DNA of 6,090 nucleotides from Clostridia bacterium (lineage in GTDB: Bacteria; Bacillota; Clostridia; Oscillospirales; CAG-272), in the NCBI GenBank assembly GCA_017395715.1, contig JAFQNZ010000291.1:1-6090 (forward strand). The letters are read 5' to 3'. The stretch's first letter is position 1. Each line of letters opens with the position of its first letter. Below are positions 5,550 through 6,090 of this stretch, piece by piece. Below the pieces are notes generated by a model. That model worked only from the letters and a program-made list of their open reading frames with translations, was not told the DNA's origin and did not search any database. Made by a program: the position numbers and the translations under genes.

Positions 5550-6090
5550 TGAAAACCGATTTTTCGGGGATTTTGTTGATCAAAAAGCCGCAGGGCAAGA
5601 CCTCGCATGATATAGTGTACAAGGTGCGCCGCCTTTATAATACGCGTGAGGTGGGGCATACCGGCACACTTGATCCGATGGCAACGGGGCTTTTGGTGGT
5701 GCTTGTGGGCAGAGCGGTGAAGGCTTGCGACATGATCGTATCGGACAGCAAAACCTACCGCGCGGGGCTGACGCTTGGCATCACCACCGACACCGAGGAC
5801 GTAACCGGCGAGGTTCTTTCTCGCTCGGATAATATTCCCTCGCGTGAAGAAGCGGAAGCTGTTTTTGCCTCGTTTGTGGGCAAGATTCAGCAAGTGCCGC
5901 CGATGTACAGCGCTTTGAAGGTTGACGGACAAAAGCTTGTGGATCTTGCGCGCCGCGGCAAAGTGGTGGAACGCGAGGCGAGGGAAGTGGAAGTGTTTTC
6001 GCTTGTTGCAAAACCCTGTGAAAGTGATCGCGAATATATCCTTGAAGTTGCCTGCTCCAAGGGTACGTACATTCGCACGCTTTGCGCCGA
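5546..6090 (+). CDS. truB: tRNA pseudouridine(55) synthase TruB (C-terminus outside window)
   Basis: 181 complete codons of an enzyme normally near 300 residues; the window edge cuts it, not a mutation. TruB isomerises U55 in the T-loop of most tRNAs to pseudouridine. Visible motifs are the N-terminal strand GILLIKKPQGKTSHD (8-22), the catalytic loop VGHTGTLDPMATGLL (36-50) with nucleophile D43, the conserved KTYRAGLTLGITTDTED block with Y71, QQVPPMYSALKVDGQKL in the thumb-loop region, and CSKGTYIRTLCA at the edge, carrying the conserved Arg. ATG at 5546 shares ATGA with the nrnA stop and has GGAG 7 bases upstream; a second ATG at 5549 would remove one residue. Coupled translation with nrnA is likely. 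The PUA-like C-terminal domain is not in view, and ribF commonly follows. Confidence 0.97.
   Translation, partial: MMKTDFSGILLIKKPQGKTSHDIVYKVRRLYNTREVGHTGTLDPMATGLLVVLVGRAVKACDMIVSDSKTYRAGLTLGITTDTEDVTGEVLSRSDNIPSREEAEAVFASFVGKIQQVPPMYSALKVDGQKLVDLARRGKVVEREAREVEVFSLVAKPCESDREYILEVACSKGTYIRTLCA

Noticed and set aside
1..6090. Mobile element, CRISPR, tRNA/rRNA or defence-system signature
   Set aside because: I saw no transposase, direct-repeat array, cloverleaf or terminal inverted repeat. The nuclease/ATPase pair could resemble a defence module, but its motifs fit the chromosomal YhaO/YhaN repair type beside housekeeping genes.

Overview
The window carries ordinary bacterial chromosomal DNA of roughly balanced base composition, with six protein genes in two divergent groups separated by about 300 bases of control region. 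The rbfA - DHH phosphoesterase - truB order, the yhaO/yhaN-like nuclease pair, purine-rich ribosome binding sites and use of TTG starts all suggest a Firmicute, most likely an uncultured member of the Clostridia. This lineage call is inference from gene order and sequence style, not from a marker gene.

Left group, minus strand (3891 down to 1, running off the left edge). Transcription appears to start at a perfect-consensus sigma-A/sigma-70 promoter (3957-3929). The first gene is a YhaO/SbcD/Mre11-like metallophosphoesterase. The second is a HAD phosphatase of the YjjG (pyrimidine nucleotidase) type. The third is a long YhaN/SbcC-like ATPase with an N-terminal Walker A, coiled coils and a predicted membrane hairpin in the middle. 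Its C-terminus, with the signature and Walker B motifs, lies outside the window. The genes are 1 and 20 bases apart, so they form one likely operon. The first and third appear to start with TTG. The nuclease and ATPase probably form an Mre11-Rad50-like DNA end-processing complex, and the nucleotidase gene sits between its two subunits.

Middle (3892-4195). This stretch holds two divergent promoters, with -35 boxes about 160 bases apart, and a short stem-loop in the leader of the rightward transcript. I see no convincing gene in it.

Right group, plus strand (4196 to the right edge). rbfA (30S ribosome maturation), nrnA (nanoRNA/pAp phosphatase, DHH family) and truB (tRNA pseudouridine-55 synthase, cut off by the window edge) overlap by 8 and 4 bases. 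They form a translationally coupled operon for RNA maturation and turnover. In most Firmicutes this block continues from nusA-infB. Here rbfA has its own strong promoter and a divergent neighbour, so the usual upstream part is not next to it.

I found no RNA gene, insertion sequence, CRISPR array, integration site or defence island. The most interesting points are the nucleotidase gene within the nuclease/ATPase pair, the membrane hairpin in the ATPase, the TTG starts, and the separation of rbfA-truB from nusA-infB.
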